64,000 nucleotides of DNA from Amphiura filiformis (lineage: Eukaryota > Echinodermata > Ophiuroidea > Amphilepidida > Amphiuridae): positions 69,104,058 through 69,168,057 of the forward strand of contig NC_092635.1 of NCBI RefSeq assembly GCF_039555335.1. Reading direction: 5' to 3'. Positions within the stretch are counted from its first letter, which is position 1; every line of letters begins with the position of its first letter. This document shows positions 54,801-60,800 of this stretch, piece after piece. The notes below the pieces were generated by a model. That model made no database searches and was not told where the DNA came from. It saw nothing but the letters and a program-made list of their open reading frames with translations. The translations under genes and the position numbers were made by a program.

Positions 54801-57800
54801 ATTAGGCATAATTGCATTGTCAAGCATGATGAGGGTATCTTTTGGAATATAAGGTTTGACACGCTTAATTATACACCACATCGCTTAGAAATACAGGAAG
54901 ACATTGCATTAATATGATCAGACCAAGCCATGGTAGGATCAAATGTAACACCAAGGTACTTAAATACATCAACACGCTCAATAGTATCATTATTGTAATA
55001 TAAACTAACATCTGTAAAGTTTTTTAACACCCTGCTAGTGCCGAACACCATGAATTTAGTTTTCTGAATGTTTAATGTAAGATTATTATTCTTGAACCAG
55101 TCAACAATTTTGGATAAATTACATTGAAGCTTTGATTGAAGAGTAGAAGAGTCATTAGCAGTACATAGTAATGTGGTGTCATCGGCATACATAGAACATT
55201 TACAATCAACACTATTAGAAAGACTATTAACAAATATTATAAAAAGAAGCGGGCCTAAAATAGAGCCTTGAGGAATGCCAATATTAATGTTTTTAAAATC
55301 AGATAATGTGGCATTAATGTTAACAGCTTGAGCTCTATTACCAAGATAAGATTCAAACCACTCAAGTGTTGTACCTTTTATACCATAGTTGCTAAGTTTT
55401 TCAATTAAAAGAGAATGGTTAACACAATCAAAAGCCTTTTTGAGATCAAGAAATATTGCACCGGTGGCTTGTCCATTATCCATGTTTTTTTAAATGAAAT
55501 CTTGAACATCATTCAGGGTAGTTGCTGTTGAGTGATTGCTACGGAAACCAGATTGGTTCTCTGACAGAATACCCATAGAAGTTAAATAAGAATATAATTG
55601 ATTATGAACAGCTCTTTCAATAATTTTGGAAATGAGAGGCAGGACAGAAATAGGCCTGTAATTTCCAACATCCAATTTATCACCTGCCTTAAAAATTGGG
55701 GTGACTTTAGCCAACTTCCAGTCTGTTGGATAAACAGATGTATTTAAAGAAAGATTACAAATATATGCTATAGAATGACAAATGTATGGTGCAGCTAGCT
55801 TCAACAACTTGACACTAAAATCATCCATACCAGGTGACTTATTGTTTGGAATATCGCAAATATGTTTATATACGAACTCTGGGGTAATATAACTAAACTT
55901 AAAAGTACTAGTACATGTATTAAAACTGTTGCTATTAATATTTACATCATCAAAATCTTTAGCAAGTGTAGCCCCTATTGAGGTAAAATAATCATTGAAT
56001 ACATTGGCAGTTTCTTTAAAAGATGTCAACCCGCTATCAGTATCACTCTTCACAGTTGTGATTGTTGAAGAAGATTTTGAAGGCAATAATTTCTTAATTG
56101 AAGACCAGAGCTTTTTAGAGTTACCTACATTACTTGTGATAGAATCAGTATAAAATTTCTTTTTAAGAGTGTAACATAAGTTATTTGCTTTATTGCGATA
56201 CATTTTGCCATTTGCCAATCATGCGAATCATTTGTCTTATGAGCCTTACCATAATAGAAATCGCGATCTTTGCAAACAGATAGAAATTCACTGGTGATCC
56301 ATTCAGGTTGAGAACCTTTTATATGCTTCTCTCTGATAGGTGCATGGATATTACAGGCATCATTAAACATTGATTTCCATGTGTCTAAGGCTATATTTAC
56401 ATCATTAATACTTTGTACACAGTTCCAATTAGTCTTACTGATTGTATTCACAAACTCTTGCTCATTAAAATTCCTATATGTGACTCCTCGTCACAACTGA
56501 GCCCGGAAGTCGCCAATCATCATTTTTGAGATATTCAACCAAAATATTCTGCTTTAAATTAGCTTTAAAATGATGTATATCATGTCTATAGTACTTGACA
56601 TTTAAGTAGTGAAAAATAAATAAAACAGTCAATAAATCCTTTGTTTCCTATTGTTTATTGTTAAGTTCGATGGAGCATATCTCAATAGTGGCACTGGCGA
56701 CATCCGGCTCAGTTGTGGCGAGGAGTCACATATGATCTGGTTTTAGTAACCTTAGGAGTAGACTTAATTTGTTTCATCTTTCGAACAACATAAATAAGAT
56801 TGTGGTCACTAAGTCCCAGACTATGAACACCAGATGCAATAATTGTTTCTGGTCTTGTTACAAAAGCAAGATCAATAGTTGTTTTACTCTTCTCTGTAAT
56901 ACGAGTGTAATCCTTAATTAGTTGAGTAAATTGGGAGTGATTTGCTAATTTAGTAACTTTACTAGATTCAGTACCAGGCTTAGATACATCAAGATTAAAA
57001 TCACCTAAGACAATTACATTATCATACATAGAAACACAATTTTGAAACATAGCATCAATCTTATCAGTGTATTCAGCTTTAGCATCTGGAACACGATAAA
57101 CAGTACCAACTAAGATGGGTTTGCTGTGAGGAAGACATATTTCAACCCAAAGTGCTTCAACATCATTGATAAGAAGATTGCTTTTTTCAACAAAGGTTAA
57201 CTTATCCTTAATGTAAATTACATTTCCCACATGGTTTTCATTTTTCCTGTCTATTCTACACAAATTATAACCATCAATTTCAATTTCAGAATTATCAATA
57301 CCACTTGTAAGCCAAGTTTCATTGAGTGACAACAAATCAATATTGTTATCATGAAGAAGAATGTCAATATACTCAACTTTGTTTTTTAAACTCTGAACAT
57401 TAAGGTGAGCCATTTTTAGCCCTTTGCCAAGAGCACATTTGAGATCAATAAAAGGCTCTTTACTATAAGGAAGTTCATTCCAACAAGTCCTATAGAAACA
57501 TGATTGACACCAATATGGGCCATTGTTATTCGCACTGGGACTAGGATATAGCAAGCACCGTAGAATGCAAGAACTCTTTCTCTTTATTAACTGATGAACT
57601 TGAATGTGAAAATGACAAAAATGATGATTTATGTATACATGTATGTATTGATAATATGTTTGGAAGTAATAAGGAGGTAAAACAAGTGAAAAAACGTCGT
57701 CATCGAAGGGGGGGGGGTAAGAAAGGTACATGTAGTACTAAAGTTAATAATAACATTGTTAAAATTGGTTTTAATAACGTTAATAGACTTCATCCAAAAA

Positions 57801-60800
57801 TTCACGAGGTCGAAAAATTAGTTAAAGATGAACAAATTGATGTTTTTGGCATTGCGGAATCTTTCATTAGGGAATCTGATGTTGTAAATGTCCAGGGCTT
57901 CAGATGGGTGGGTAAGAACAGGCATAATAAAGGTGGAGGAGGTATAGGCCTTTTAATTTCTGATTCAGTATGTATTATTGATGATGATGTTTTTAATTCA
58001 TCCTCTGATGTGTATGAAAGATTATGGGTAAAAGTATGTTTCGATAAAGATAAACCAATGTACATAGCTGTAGCTTATTTTCCTGTTGAGGGTGTTGACG
58101 CTGACACGACCGATGAATTATATGGTCAACTACTTTCAGAGGTAATGCGAATTGAAGATCAAGAAGACGATCCATGTATATTAATTATGGGCGACTTGAA
58201 TGCCAGAATTGGTCCGGAAATTCCTTTTGGTGACCCAGTATTAAATAGTAATGGTAAAAGACTTCTTAATTTTCGTGATGACTCGAATCTAGAAATTTTA
58301 AATTGCTCCAAGAAATGCCATGGTAAAATAACTTGGTTTAGAGGTAATCTTAAGAGTACTATTGACTATATGCTATGTTCTGATTACTTCGAGGAAAGAG
58401 TTTGTAAAATGATTGTTGATGAAGACCGTAATTATGGTTTAGGTAGTGATCATAATGTTCTTTTGCTGACATTGAATATTAAAAAGGGTAATAATAAAAG
58501 GTCTAACAATGACAACAAGATTATTTGGAATATCCAAAAAGACACAGAATATACAGCTTATCAAAACAATTTGCGGTTGAATTTCTGTGAATGGGATATT
58601 GATTCCTTAGACGATCCTGATGTCATATGGGATTCATGGAAAACCAAAGTTTTGGCGGCTGCGTCTGAGGGATTAGGGACTAAAGAGATTAAAGGAAATG
58701 CAATTCATGGTTTGATAATGACATTGATTCGCTATAAAAGATCGTAGAAACGCAGCAAGGAGCACAGGAAGTGGGTAAAAAGTGATCAACATGATCAATG
58801 TAACAATAGGGAAGAAGGTAATAATTTATGGAAATCCTATCAAGACAAACGTCTCCATGTTAAAAATCTTGTAAAGAGTAAAATCACTCAAATGCGTGTC
58901 AATAGGTCTGTCGATATTGCAAAGAAAGGCGGACCTGCTTGTAAAGACTTTTGGAAGATGCTTAAGAGTAATGATAACAGTAAAAATAAGTCTGTTGTTC
59001 ACTGTATAAAAGCGCCTCAATCAGGTGAAATAATTTATGATAAATTAAAAATGAATCAAACTATTCTCCAATATTGGCGCACTTTAGGCAAGATGTACAT
59101 GAATATTAATGAAGATGGAAACAACGAGTGTACAAATAGAGTAAATATGGTAAATACAATGGTTAATTCCATTAGATGTAATTCAAATGTTAATGTAAAT
59201 GATGATACTTGCTTGCATGATGTTGATATTAATATGAATATTGTTTTAGAGGCACTGAGCATTGCAAAGAATAACAAATCTCCAGGTTTAGATGGAATTA
59301 CAAATGAACTTCTTAAAAATGGTGCAGATTATATGCATAGAAGTATATTAGTAATGTTTAAGAAGTTTATCGATCTTGAAAAAACTCCTAAAGAATGGAA
59401 TCGCGGGATCATCGTTCCTATTTTCAAGAAGGGTGATCGTAAAGATTTGAATAATTATAGGGGTATTTCACTCACTTCGTGCGTTTCAAAAGTTTTCAAT
59501 AGGATTATTGCGATGAGCATTTCAAAATTTTAGAGAATTCAAATACGCTTTCGGAAGTTCAAGGAGGATTCCGCCCTGACCATAGATGCGATGATCACAT
59601 ATTCGCACTTAAAAGCATTGCCCCATGTCGTTCGGCGGAGGGGAAGAAAACATTCATGGCATTCTTAGATTTCCGTAAAGCATTTGATACGGTGTGGAGG
59701 GAGGGTCTTCTTTTGGCAGCCTGGAACTCGGGGTTAAGGGGACGAATGTGGAGATTAATTGATGCGCTTTATGACAATGTTCAAGCTCAAGTTAAATTTG
59801 GTAATATTAAAACTGATTTTTTTGAAGTCTCTGAAGGTGTTAAACAAGGCTGTGTATTGTCACCTGTATTATTCTGTATTTTCATACATGAATTTACTAA
59901 ATTGCTTAAAAAGCATGAAATTGGTGTAAGGATTTATAACGTATGTGTCGGTAGCCTTTTTTGGGCCGACGATGTAGTGTTATTAGCCGACAGTGAACAC
60001 GAGTTGAACAGAATGTTAAGTTTAGCAGCAGCATTTGCTGATGAATGGAAACTAAGCTTTAATTATGACAAATCTAATGTATTAATAATAGGCCAACGTA
60101 CTGATGCAAATAAGTTGTGGAAATTAGGCAATAAATTCATATCAGAAGTAGACTCTTATAAGTATCTAGGTGTTACCATATCTCGTAATCTCTCAGATCA
60201 TGGTCACGTTCAAGAGGTAACAAAAAAAGGTAATAGAATTATTGCATATATCAAGTCTGTAATAGATAATTTCGACAATTTTAATCGTGTTTATTATGGT
60301 GATATATTATGGAGAACAATAGTGCTCCCATCAATTAATTATGCTAGTGCAGTGTGGATTCCCAGTAGTCAATCCGATATTGATAAGCTTGAAAATCTTC
60401 AGCTTCAGATGGCGCGTCACATTCTCAAAGCCCCCCGCAATACACCACATGCAGCGCTCTATGGCGATTTGGGATGGGTCCCTATTTCCACGATTCAGAA
60501 TTCTTTCAGAGTAAAATATTTTGCTCGTGTTATTGATTTGGAATCCCACCGCTGGCCAAAATTGCTTTTGAACACGATGATGAGCTTAAACACCGAGCCT
60601 AACAAGCTGCGTTACAAATTCCTAAATAGTGTCCAAAATATCTTAAGATGAGCGTCATCGCCTGCGTAAAGGTCGGAAAACCTCCTCGTAATCCACATTG
60701 GGTGAATTCGATTAAAGGTAGTATTTATAACATCTTTAATAACAAATGGAAAGAGGACGCTCAAACTAAATCTTCACTCGTTGATTACTTAGCAATTAAA

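Noticed and set aside
57535..57731. N-terminal extension of the minus-strand LINE endonuclease frame
   Set aside because: This part is the antisense of the second LINE's 5' region; the true element resumes near 62560 with the rest of the zinc finger.
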